Shown: piece by piece, positions 43,477-53,603 of the stretch
How positions within the stretch are numbered: the first letter of the stretch is position 1
Layout of the letters: each line of letters begins with the position of its first letter
Assembly: GCF_001652275.1 (NCBI RefSeq)
Contig: NZ_LVZK01000002.1
Coordinates: forward strand, 107,131 to 171,130
Origin: Peptidiphaga gingivicola
GTDB taxonomy: Bacteria > Actinomycetota > Actinomycetes > Actinomycetales > Actinomycetaceae
Direction of reading: 5' to 3'
Length of the DNA: 64,000 nucleotides
Program-made: the position numbers and the translations under genes
Notes under the pieces: generated by a model
What the model was told of the DNA's origin: nothing
The model's input: the letters and a program-made list of their open reading frames with translations, nothing else
Database searches by the model: none

Positions 43477-43950
43477 TCAGCCGAAGTACTCGATGAGTCG
43501 ACCTCGTTCCTCAACGTCGAACCACATGAGGTCTTCGTCGTCGGTCACGCGCTCGAGCGCGGCTGCGTCGCCGCCGATGGCGAGGACGACGTCGTTGGCG
43601 GCCTTTGCATCGTCGACGTGAAAAGAAACGACGTCTTCCCATCCAACCGGTTCGACAAGCTGCAAGGCGGTCGGGAGAATATCTTCCCCCTCGACGTGCG
43701 CAGTCTTTTTCTCTTCGATCTCGGCCGCTATCACCACTCGAAGGGGATAGACGGTTTCCCCACTGGCCGCCAACGCAGCCAGCACACGCAACGATTCGTC
43801 TGTCGCGGCGTTCATGGCGACCGCTTCAAGCACTTCCTCGACGTCGCCCGGAAGAAGGTCCCGCAACTCGTCGGTGACAGCATGCACGGTTCGGGGAAGG
43901 AGAGCGTCTCGCCCGATGTCCACGCCCGTCGCAGGAATATATATTCTCAC
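43477..43950 (-). CDS. Conserved actinobacterial protein (DUF6912-like)
   Basis: 157 aa starting at GTG 43950 as MRIYIPATGVDIGRDALLP. The RIYIPAT opening, the TVHAVTDELRDLLPGDVEEVLEAVAMNAA helix and an acidic C-terminal half (VERVTDDEDLMWFDVEE) resemble a family widely conserved in Actinobacteria that I recall as DUF6912; the name is from memory. Function unknown; no catalytic motif or membrane segment. There is no ribosome binding site, and TAGTAT 8-13 nt before the GTG could be the -10 of a leaderless transcript. Confidence 0.75.
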   Translation of the reverse strand: MRIYIPATGVDIGRDALLPRTVHAVTDELRDLLPGDVEEVLEAVAMNAATDESLRVLAALAASGETVYPLRVVIAAEIEEKKTAHVEGEDILPTALQLVEPVGWEDVVSFHVDDAKAANDVVLAIGGDAAALERVTDDEDLMWFDVEERGRLIEYFG

Positions 43951-44329
43951 GGCGCCATACTAGCGACACATGGCGAATAATATCTCGAAGCGCCCTCGCA
44001 CGGCGTTTCTTTCCCAACGATTATTTCTGAGACCCGATGGACGCCTATCTGTCTTCTCGGAACGGGCTCGCCCTGAAATACTCAGGTGCGGCCACTCGAG
44101 CCTGCGGCATTCCCCTGCCTTCGTTTTCGAAGCGGAAACAGCCGCTTCATTCGCCGCAAACGACTTTCTTCCGCGCCATCGCCATTTTCTTCCGCGCCGT
44201 CGCCGGTGCCTTGTTTTCGATCGCGTCGATGCGGCTCTCCGCCCGAGGCTGCTCTTTTCTCAGCGGTCACGTGCCTTTCCTTTTGCCTGTTTGCCCTAGA
44301 CCGCCTGTCCGACGTCTGGCCCGCCCGCC

Positions 44330-45093
44330 TTCGGACGGCACCGTGCACCCGCATGGGGCACTCCCGCAGCACATCGCCCGCATCGCCGCGATTGAGCCTG
44401 CGCGCAACCCCGACGAGCGCCGAAGCTTCGCCCTCCACGCAGAAAGGCTGAGACAGCGACGCGTACATGTCTGCGTCGACGAGCAAAACGCCTTGTGGCA
44501 CCGAGCAGGTACACAGGCCGCGTCGCGCGCCAACGTCGATCTTCCAGGAGACCCCTGCCCCAGGCGGCGACCGGCGTTCCCCGGGCCCCTTGCCTTCGCT
44601 CAGATCGTCGGCTTCCGCGCCGACGACGTCGATCTTCCAGGCGACCCCTGCCCCAGACGGCGACCGGCGTTCCCCAAACCCCTTGCCTTCGCTCATATCG
44701 TCGGCTTCCGCACCGACGACGTCGATCGCCTTCTCCTCCGCGGGCGGAATCCCCGCATCGCCAGCCATCGCCTCAATGAGACTTCGCACACAAGCAACGA
44801 CGTCCCCGGGAAAGGCGAGGTCAGGGCGTCACACACCGGCGTCGAGGGCCGAGATTGGGATTCCCGGAACCGTCGACATGCACTATAACAATCCTACATC
44901 TGTGGAGATGTTTGGAGAGCTTGAGATCCCATTCGCGGAGCACCGCGACCGAACCGACGCCGGCTTCCGCGGCGGTCACGACTTCCGCACGGTCGGCGCA
45001 TCGCCGCGCAATGCCGACGACGGGATCGGATTTCGAAAGGATGCGGGCGACTTCGGCCTCCAGCGCGCCGCCAAGACACAAAAGCAGACTCAT
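44330..45093 (-). pseudogene. Decayed CpaE-like (MinD/ParA-type) ATPase gene
   Basis: Starts at ATG 45093 (MSLLLCLGGALEAEVARIL), overlapping the SAF pseudogene end (ATGA). After VAVLREWDLKLSKHLHRC the frame ends at 44821; a second frame (44789 to about 44330) carries SLIEAMAGDAGIPPAEEKA and, after a tandem duplication, VLLVDADMYASLSQPF and EASALVGVARRLNRGDAGDV, the Walker B-type LVDAD region of a CpaE-like ATPase. The P-loop GK(S/T) expected between them is missing. Further matching ends near 44330; 43951-44330 shows nothing supportable. Frameshift plus lost P-loop mean no functional product. Confidence 0.7.
44535..44720. repeat. Two tandem 93-bp copies in the CpaE-like pseudogene
   Basis: GTCGATCTTCCAGG starts at 44535 and 44628, and a third partial copy begins at 44721, so the period is exactly 93 bp (31 codons). 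Each copy reads on the minus strand as IDVVGAEADDxSEGKGxGERRSP and so on. The duplication sits where the nucleotide-binding loop should be. Confidence 0.85.
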
Positions 45094-45663
45094 CGCCGCC
45101 TCCCGGCCAAAACGTATCCGTCGTCCGACCGCATGGCCGAAAACCTGACGCACGCACTGGTCCGGCATCTGGACTTCGGCCGTCGCCCCCCTCCGCGGCG
45201 TTCGAGCCCTCCGCGTTGACCGACAACACAAGCACATCCAGCGCCACAAAAAGGCCGCCGCGGGAGCGTCGCCTCCCCCACCGGAACGCAACGCGCCAAA
45301 GTTCGACGCACGCTCTGGGCGTCGCGGACAAAGAAGCCGGAGGCGTCAAGCGAATGGCGACCCTCGTTCCGCCCTCGCCACTCCGATCGATGCGACTCCT
45401 CGCCACAAGCTCGCCCTTTCAACCGATTCTCCAATATCCCCTTCTTTTGTGGAAGGCCCCACATGCGAGACGGCCAACGTTTCGGCAATCTCCACAACGT
45501 CAAGATCCTCCTTAGAAATCACAGCCCCGGGGACCATCGCGGAACAAGCCCGGTAGACGGGGACTTTCTCGGGGCCAGACAACGCGAATGCGCCGCCCAT
45601 CCCCGAAAGAGCCACAAGAAGAACTTCGACCCCCAACCGTGGATCGCGCCATCATGTCGCCAT
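45090..45663 (-). pseudogene. Decayed SAF-domain protein gene
   Basis: ATG 45663 follows GAGAAAGGA, but codon 4 is TGA (MAT-stop-WRDPRLGVEV). The frame then continues in phase with a transmembrane helix (LLVALSGMGGAFAL) and a SAF-like stretch VPVYRACSAMVPGAVISKEDLDVVEI. It leaves frame near 45400; RVAIRLTPPASLSATPRACVELWRV and VALDVLVLSVNAE appear in a second frame and GATAEVQMPDQCV in a third, ending LAGRRR-stop overlapping the next gene. One nonsense and at least two frameshifts make it a clear pseudogene. Intact relatives pair with a CpaE-like ATPase and resemble CpaB/RcpC-type proteins, possibly for pili or septum functions. Confidence 0.75.
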
Positions 45664-45726
45664 TTTCGATTTCCTTTCTCATGCGAATGCGCCTATCATC
45701 GCAAAAACGGCGATTGTCCCGAAAAA

Positions 45727-45750
45727 GTTATCCACACCATTGTGGATAAC
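45727..45750. promoter_or_regulatory. Inverted pair of perfect DnaA boxes
   Basis: TTATCCACA (45728-45736) and TGTGGATAA (45741-45749), its exact complement, are separated by CCAT; with one flanking base each the arms are 10 bp. Both halves match the canonical DnaA box TTATCCACA. The element lies in the 122-bp divergent gap between the SAF pseudogene and the HTH gene, 36 bp before the HTH start. Confidence 0.7.
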
Positions 45751-45785
45751 TCCCATTCGGAGCAAAACTATGTCACAATGTATCT

Positions 45786-45992
45786 ATGGCTAAGTTTCTA
45801 ACTATTGCAGATGTTGCTGAATATCTAAACGTTTCCGTCGGCCAAGTCCGCACGTTGATCAAGACGGGCGAACTTCCCGCAATCCAAGTGGGCGGCCGCG
45901 GCCAATGGCGCATCGAAGACGACAGGCTAAACGAATACATCTCGCGTGGATACGCAAACACGCGTGAAAAGATCGAGTCGTCACGTCACTAA
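45786..45992 (+). CDS. Excisionase-family helix-turn-helix DNA-binding protein
   Basis: 68 aa: FLTIADVAEYLNVSVGQVRTLIKTGELPAIQVGGRGQWRI is a winged HTH_17/MerR-like domain as in phage excisionases and the BldC group. Small proteins of this type without a nearby integrase are usually chromosomal regulators in Actinobacteria; none of the phage context needed for an excisionase is visible. The divergent SAF/CpaE pseudogenes may be its former partners, since such a gene order is known in relatives. Upstream DnaA boxes may regulate it. Confidence 0.88.
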   Translation: MAKFLTIADVAEYLNVSVGQVRTLIKTGELPAIQVGGRGQWRIEDDRLNEYISRGYANTREKIESSRH

Positions 45993-46008
45993 TCCCCCAC
46001 CAACCCAA

Positions 46009-46323
46009 CTAATCTCGTAGGTCAACCCTTAGTATCGCCTGCAGATTGATGCATGTGCAGCCACTCGGGGTATCGACATCTATGAAGTCACGCCCAACAC
46101 GAGCCAGAACTCCCATGTGGAGTCCTTCACGCGTTCTACATGTAATAAACCGTCCGTCGGCATAACGGCGCAGACCCGAGGTCAAGCCGAGCTTACGAGC
46201 GACCCCGGGTCTCGCCTCGACGGCGACGGGCAGATTCACAACAGTGCCAATCGCGCAAGGCCGCGCGATGGCCCACCCCGTCGCCCCCAGCAACCATTCT
46301 TCTACACACTCCTCCAGTCTCAC
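46009..46323 (-). CDS. Conserved hypothetical protein, 104 aa
   Basis: Begins at GTG 46323 with AGAGGAG about 10 nt upstream. The sequence (MRLEECVEEWLLGATGWAIARPC) ends in an Sm-like beta pattern (HMGVLARVGRDFIDVDTPSGCTCINLQAILRVDL). The C-terminal half resembles the end of a longer actinobacterial protein family often next to this HTH gene; with only 104 aa it could be N-terminally shortened. It converges with the HTH gene, 16 bp apart. Function unknown. Confidence 0.65.
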   Translation of the reverse strand: MRLEECVEEWLLGATGWAIARPCAIGTVVNLPVAVEARPGVARKLGLTSGLRRYADGRFITCRTREGLHMGVLARVGRDFIDVDTPSGCTCINLQAILRVDLRD

Positions 46324-46350
46324 CCTCAGGGATCTCCTCTCACAATCAAC

Positions 46351-46380
46351 GTGACATCCTCTCCTACGTGTGCGTATAAT
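46351..46380 (+). promoter_or_regulatory. Candidate SigA-type promoter
   Basis: GTGACA (46351-46356), an 18-bp spacer, then a perfect TATAAT (46375-46380). It points rightward to the gene at 46642, which would leave a 250-nt leader. A plus-strand transcript of another kind cannot be excluded. Confidence 0.45.
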
Positions 46381-46590
46381 TTGTTTGCAAGGGTAGTCGT
46401 CGCCCCCTCACAGCGCCGCAGCTTGACCTCTTCCCCATTGCATCCTGGCGAATATCCGCCTTAATGCGGCTTTCAGCGTCGGCGGCGACGTCTCTCCACG
46501 ATTCGTTCGGGAAGCTAAACTAGCTTGCGGGGCGACAACTTTCATACCGTGCATACTTTGCAGACTTCAAACAGAAGCCGATGCAAACTA

Positions 46591-46610
46591 TTCATATATA
46601 AGAATATGAA
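46591..46610. promoter_or_regulatory. Perfect 7-bp inverted repeat upstream of the 46642 gene
   Basis: TTCATAT (46591-46597) and ATATGAA (46604-46610) flank ATAAGA, 31 bp before the ATG in a locally AT-rich stretch. It could be an operator overlapping a -10 element (TATAAG). Confidence 0.45.
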
Positions 46611-46641
46611 ATCCACTATTTGAGCTTAGAAAAGGTTCAAA

Positions 46642-47184
46642 ATGAGTCACTCACCGACTACTTACATCTTATGCGGATTTGCCTGCGCTTGGACGGCAGC
46701 CGTTTCGTGGACCAAGCTGATCCCGCGTATCGCCGCGGACGCACAGCTGAGCAACTCGAATTTCCGTTTGGCCGCCGTCGCCTTCTGTGCGAGTGAGGCC
46801 ACGTTGGTCTGCGCCTGGTTCGCGATTTCCTATGTGGGCCTCGCCCACGCGCGCCGAGGAAGAAGAAGCGCCTTTGTCGCCTTTGCTCGAAGATTCGGAT
46901 CTCCCTCGGTCAAACGCGCCGTCGGCCTGCTCGCGCCGGGCGCCGCGGCCAAACCCAAGCGGCCCCGGCGCTCGGCGGGCGAGGAGAGGGGCCGCGCCCG
47001 CAGTGGCCCCTCAGAAGCGCGAATGGTCACCGCGCTTCCGGGAGGCTGCCCGTGGGCCATGGCGGCACGGAACCTTCCCGGAGAAGCGAGCCGCTCGGAC
47101 ATCGCGTCCCACACTCAGCTCTGGTTTGAGGCGAACCGCACAACGCTGTCCTCCCCGACCTTCTTCGCCCCGGCTAAGTCCTGA
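46642..47184 (+). CDS. Membrane protein of unknown function preceding the Rv3235-family gene
   Basis: 180 aa. AAAAGG lies 6 nt before the ATG. Two hydrophobic segments (about 7-25 and 45-70, AAVAFCASEATLVCAWFAISYVGL) are followed by a basic Arg-rich part (RFGSPSVKRAVGLLAPGAAAKPKRPRR). Genes here in relatives are often LysM-containing membrane proteins; no LysM repeat is visible, so this may be a shortened form. It is followed 19 bp later by the Rv3235-family gene and likely co-transcribed. Confidence 0.65.
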   Translation: MSHSPTTYILCGFACAWTAAVSWTKLIPRIAADAQLSNSNFRLAAVAFCASEATLVCAWFAISYVGLAHARRGRRSAFVAFARRFGSPSVKRAVGLLAPGAAAKPKRPRRSAGEERGRARSGPSEARMVTALPGGCPWAMAARNLPGEASRSDIASHTQLWFEANRTTLSSPTFFAPAKS

Positions 47185-47203
47185 AAGCACCTAAGGATCC
47201 GCA

Positions 47204-47896
47204 ATGAGCACCCTCGCCACGAAGTCTCCCCGACCGGCAAACACTCCGGGTCGGGGAACGCCCGCCGTCTCGGAGCCTCCCGAGGCGACAAAGCTCTCCA
47301 TCTCAGAGAGAGCCCCAGTCTCCGCGAAGTCCACCGGGCCGGCAGAGCCTACCGGTCAAAAGGAACGTGCCGGACAAATCGTCGTCGGGCGTCCGCCTTC
47401 CCAGCTGCTCGCCCCTTCCCCGGCTCCCGAGGAGGGCATTCCGCGCTCCTTTCCCCACACGACGCCGGAGCGACCATGGGATCGTCTTTCAGTCGCGGCC
47501 CGGAAGCCCGCCAAGACCGCGTGGGATGAGGAGGCGCCCCGGCTTGACGCCGAACTTCCGCCCGACGCGCCAAAAGGGACCTCGCTGATCGGGTCGATTG
47601 TCATTCTCGTGGTGGAGGTGCTCCTCGGGCACCGCCCGGCCACGGCTCTCAGGCACTGGCTCGCGCCGGAGGTTTACGGACCTGTTGCGCGCAGAGCGGG
47701 CCTCGCGATCCGAATCAAGGGGCGGGCGCCGTGGACCTGCCGTCCCCGCATTCTCAAAGTGTTGGCGAACAAACCTCTCGCCCGCGTCATCGAAGCGGCG
47801 GCCGCCGTCTACGACGGGCAGAGGGTGCGGGCGGCGTGTCTGCGCATGGAGTTCCTGCGGGGCAGGTGGAAGGTCGTCGCCCTCGAAATAGCCTAA
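47204..47896 (+). CDS. Rv3235 family protein (DUF6459-like)
   Basis: 230 aa. The first about 125 residues are Pro/Ser/Ala-rich and disordered. The conserved C-terminal domain begins near SLIGSIVILVVEVLLGHRPATALRHWLAPEVYGPVARRAG and ends RVRAACLRMEFLRGRWKVVALEI. This is the pattern of the actinobacterial Rv3235 family found next to secA. Function unknown. The ATG follows the upstream gene by 19 bp. Confidence 0.85.
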   Translation: MSTLATKSPRPANTPGRGTPAVSEPPEATKLSISERAPVSAKSTGPAEPTGQKERAGQIVVGRPPSQLLAPSPAPEEGIPRSFPHTTPERPWDRLSVAARKPAKTAWDEEAPRLDAELPPDAPKGTSLIGSIVILVVEVLLGHRPATALRHWLAPEVYGPVARRAGLAIRIKGRAPWTCRPRILKVLANKPLARVIEAAAAVYDGQRVRAACLRMEFLRGRWKVVALEIA

Positions 47897-48010
47897 TCTC
47901 GGGAGCCGAGGGCATCCACGAGGGTGCCAACCGGCAGTCGTTCACGGGAAGCCGCTGATCCCCAGACGCGCCGAGAGGTCGGCCCTCGATCCGGACGGCG
48001 CCGAGGGCTC

Positions 48011-50848
<2,838 letters not shown>

Positions 50849-50961
50849 TGGGGCTGTCTCCTAAGTCGTTGCGAGGCGCCGGGCGCCTGTTGCCTCATCC
50901 CATTCTAGGCGAGTTGTCTAGGCAGCTGTGAGTGGGAGACAACGCCCTCGGATGAATCCGC

Positions 50962-53385
50962 TCACGGACGACGGCGGAGCGAGGCTTGCCTGCGCCGAAT
51001 CGCAACCCATCCTGCGGCAGCTGCGAGCAGGCCCGCGAGCGCCAACGCCCGTGCGTCCAGGCCGGTCGCGGCCAACTTCTGGTTGAAGGTCCGCCGGCGG
51101 TCGGCGACGGGGTCCGCCGATCGGCGCGGATTCCGCGCTTCTTGCCGGCCGTCCGAGTCTTCGCCGCCCCGGGCGCCGCGGGCGCTTGGCAAAGCGTCCG
51201 AGCCGGACGACGCCTTGGAATCGGACGACGCTCCGTTCGAAGCGGAGGACGCTGCGCCCGAAGCGGACGGGGCTGGAGAGCCGGAAGGAGCGGCGTCGGA
51301 GGGATCCGCGGGGCCGGAGGAAGCCGGTCGCGAAGGCGCCGCGCTGGCCGACGGAGCGACGTCAGAAGGCCGAGCGCTCGCCGACGGCGCTGGAGCGGCG
51401 GACGAGCTCGTGACGACCTCCCAATTTCGCTCGAAGAACACAGCGGGGTCGATGGTCTTTGCGTTTTGCGCGTAGTCGATGAGGAGTTGGCGAATCTCCT
51501 GCTGCTCGTCGTAGACGACGCGGGCATTGCCGCCCATGTGGGGGAATCCTCCGCCGCCGTTCTGCCGGTAGTTGTTGACAGCAAGGATCAGCTTGTCGCC
51601 GTCGCCCAGCGGCCGGCCGTCCGGATAGCTCAGGCCGACGATGCGGCTGCCGACCGGCTTCGACACGTCGATTCGGTACCGGAGTCCGGTGAGTGCGTCG
51701 TAGTTGTAGTCCGGGATCCCGCGGGTCGCGCCGTCGTACTTGGCGTTGACTTTGCTCGGATCGAAAGTCGACCCCTCCGGGACCTGCACGAAGTACCGGG
51801 CCGAGTGCTCCAAATAGTCCTTGAGCTCGCGCCCCGTGACGAGCACTCCGCCCAAGGTGTTGTCGAAGACGTACAGCCCCGCGATGTCCTTGATCGTCAC
51901 GTTTCCCTTTGGGAACACGGCGGTTCGCGAGAACGGCGAGGTCTGGGCGACGACGGGCAGGCCCTCGTACTTCGTTCCCTTGAGCCCGCGCCTGACGTTG
52001 TCGGCCATGACGTAACCGACGAAGTCGAGGATGGGAGTGTCCTCGTAGTGCGACGTCGCCGACGTGAGCCTTTCCTTCGACTGGGCGACGACGGTGTTGA
52101 CGTAGGCGACGGTCGCCTCGTGGTCGGCCTTCAGCTTCTTGTTCGCCGCGAACGTCGGCGAATCGGCGACTTGGTCGGCGTACTTCGCCTGGGCGAGCGC
52201 CTCGATCTGCGTATCGGTCCGAGGCCAGGAAACCTTGTAGCCGCGCCCGTTTTCGTTCGCCTTCAGAGGAAGCGTCACCTGTGAAACCGACTGAGCCCAA
52301 TAGGTCGGCTGGGTGAAGAGCACCGGGTCCCCGTCGGGGGCGCGGAAGACTTTCGAAGGAATGTCCACGTGGGAGTGCCCGCCGACTACCACGTCGACGT
52401 CGTTGACCTTCGACGCCACCGATCCGGCCACGTTTTCCTGGAGAAGCGCGGGGTTCCAGGCCACGCCCTCGGCGTCGAGCCCCGAGTGCACGAGCGCCAC
52501 CACGACGTCGGCGCCCCGCGCCTTCATCTGGGGCACGTACTTTTGCGCCGTTACAACGGGGTCGCGAAACTCGAGCTTGCCGTCGACGACGGCCCGGTCC
52601 CACACGCGCACGCCCGGAGTGACGAGCCCGACCACTCCGATTTTGACCCTCTTCCCGCCGATGGTGCGATCGATGAGGGTGTAGGGCGTGAACGCAGGCG
52701 TCTCCGTGCCGGCTTTGACGACGTTGGCCCCCAAAAGGGGCGCCTTCAGCTGGGCGCCGTAGCTTCTGAGGACGTCGAGCCCGTAGTTGAATTCGTGGTT
52801 GCCCAGCGCCTGCGCGTCGTATCCGACATTGTTGAAGGCCTCCGCCATGGGGTGCGTTCGCCCCTGCAACAGCTGCGGGCGCTTCGCGGCCACGTAAGTC
52901 AGCGGCGTCCCCTGAATTGCGTCGCCGTTGTCGACGACCAGCACGGATCCTTTCGGTTTGGACTTCCGGGCGTTCTCGATGATCGTGGCGGCCCGCGCCA
53001 TGCCGAGCTTGCGAACCCTCCCCTGCGGGTAGGGCTGATCGCGGAAATAGTCCCAGTTGTATGCGTGTCCGTGGACGTCGGTGGTGGCCATGACGGTCAG
53101 ATCGAAGGAGTCGCCCGACGGCGTCGGCGAGCCGCCCGCGCTCGAAGAGCCCGGGCGGCCGGGCGCAGTGGGACCAGCGGGGTCGGCTCCGGCCCCGTCA
53201 GAAGCTGAGGGCGACGGGGAGCCGGACCCTCCGCCGCCCCGGCCGGTCCCGTCCGCGACGATCCCGCCGCGAAGGCCCGCCGGATTCTGGGCGGTCTGTG
53301 CAGCGTTCGCGGGCGCCGCTTGGACCAACAGCATGCATGCCGCGGCTGCGGCGGCGCTCGTCGTCAATCGTTTTTTCGTGCTCAT
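50962..53385 (-). CDS. Cell-wall-anchored 5'-nucleotidase/2',3'-cyclic phosphodiesterase family protein
   Basis: 807 aa UshA-like enzyme. Signal peptide MSTKKRLTTSAAAAAACMLLVQAAPANA, Pro/Ser/Gly linker to about 95, a calcineurin-like metallophosphatase domain (LTVMATTDVHGHAYNWDYF; VDNGDAIQGTPL; LGNHEFNYG; ALVHSGLD; VVVGGHSHVD) and the 5_nucleotid_C substrate domain (NNYRQNGGGGFPHMGG). After a Ser/Ala/Pro-rich stalk (about 660-760) comes LAATG (771-775), a hydrophobic helix and RRRQASLRRR: a sortase signal of the LAxTG class. It probably scavenges phosphate and nucleosides outside the cell. Confidence 0.93.
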   Translation of the reverse strand: MSTKKRLTTSAAAAAACMLLVQAAPANAAQTAQNPAGLRGGIVADGTGRGGGGSGSPSPSASDGAGADPAGPTAPGRPGSSSAGGSPTPSGDSFDLTVMATTDVHGHAYNWDYFRDQPYPQGRVRKLGMARAATIIENARKSKPKGSVLVVDNGDAIQGTPLTYVAAKRPQLLQGRTHPMAEAFNNVGYDAQALGNHEFNYGLDVLRSYGAQLKAPLLGANVVKAGTETPAFTPYTLIDRTIGGKRVKIGVVGLVTPGVRVWDRAVVDGKLEFRDPVVTAQKYVPQMKARGADVVVALVHSGLDAEGVAWNPALLQENVAGSVASKVNDVDVVVGGHSHVDIPSKVFRAPDGDPVLFTQPTYWAQSVSQVTLPLKANENGRGYKVSWPRTDTQIEALAQAKYADQVADSPTFAANKKLKADHEATVAYVNTVVAQSKERLTSATSHYEDTPILDFVGYVMADNVRRGLKGTKYEGLPVVAQTSPFSRTAVFPKGNVTIKDIAGLYVFDNTLGGVLVTGRELKDYLEHSARYFVQVPEGSTFDPSKVNAKYDGATRGIPDYNYDALTGLRYRIDVSKPVGSRIVGLSYPDGRPLGDGDKLILAVNNYRQNGGGGFPHMGGNARVVYDEQQEIRQLLIDYAQNAKTIDPAVFFERNWEVVTSSSAAPAPSASARPSDVAPSASAAPSRPASSGPADPSDAAPSGSPAPSASGAASSASNGASSDSKASSGSDALPSARGARGGEDSDGRQEARNPRRSADPVADRRRTFNQKLAATGLDARALALAGLLAAAAGWVAIRRRQASLRRRP

Positions 53386-53603
53386 AGTTCCCTCCCGCGG
53401 AGTCGTGGATCGGAGGTCGTCGTGAGCTTTGAGTCTAACGGGAAAGCTCGGCGGTCGAGCCGAAGAACGGGCGTGTTGCGAATATGTCGTGCTATACGAC
53501 GGCTTGACGTTTCCGGTGTCGGTCAGACGTCGCCGTCCACCGGCCCGCTCGCCGCCACACAGCGCAGACGCCTCGCCCGCGGGACGGCGCCGCAGCCTGG
53601 CGC

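Noticed and set aside
44082..44789. 235-codon frame as an intact gene
   Set aside because: Its first half matches the middle of a CpaE-like ATPase and continues from a different frame upstream; it lacks the P-loop and has a repeat-derived insertion, so it is part of a pseudogene.
45786..45992. Phage excisionase indicating an integrated element
   Set aside because: No integrase, attachment-site duplication or phage gene is nearby; such HTH proteins are common chromosomal regulators in Actinobacteria.
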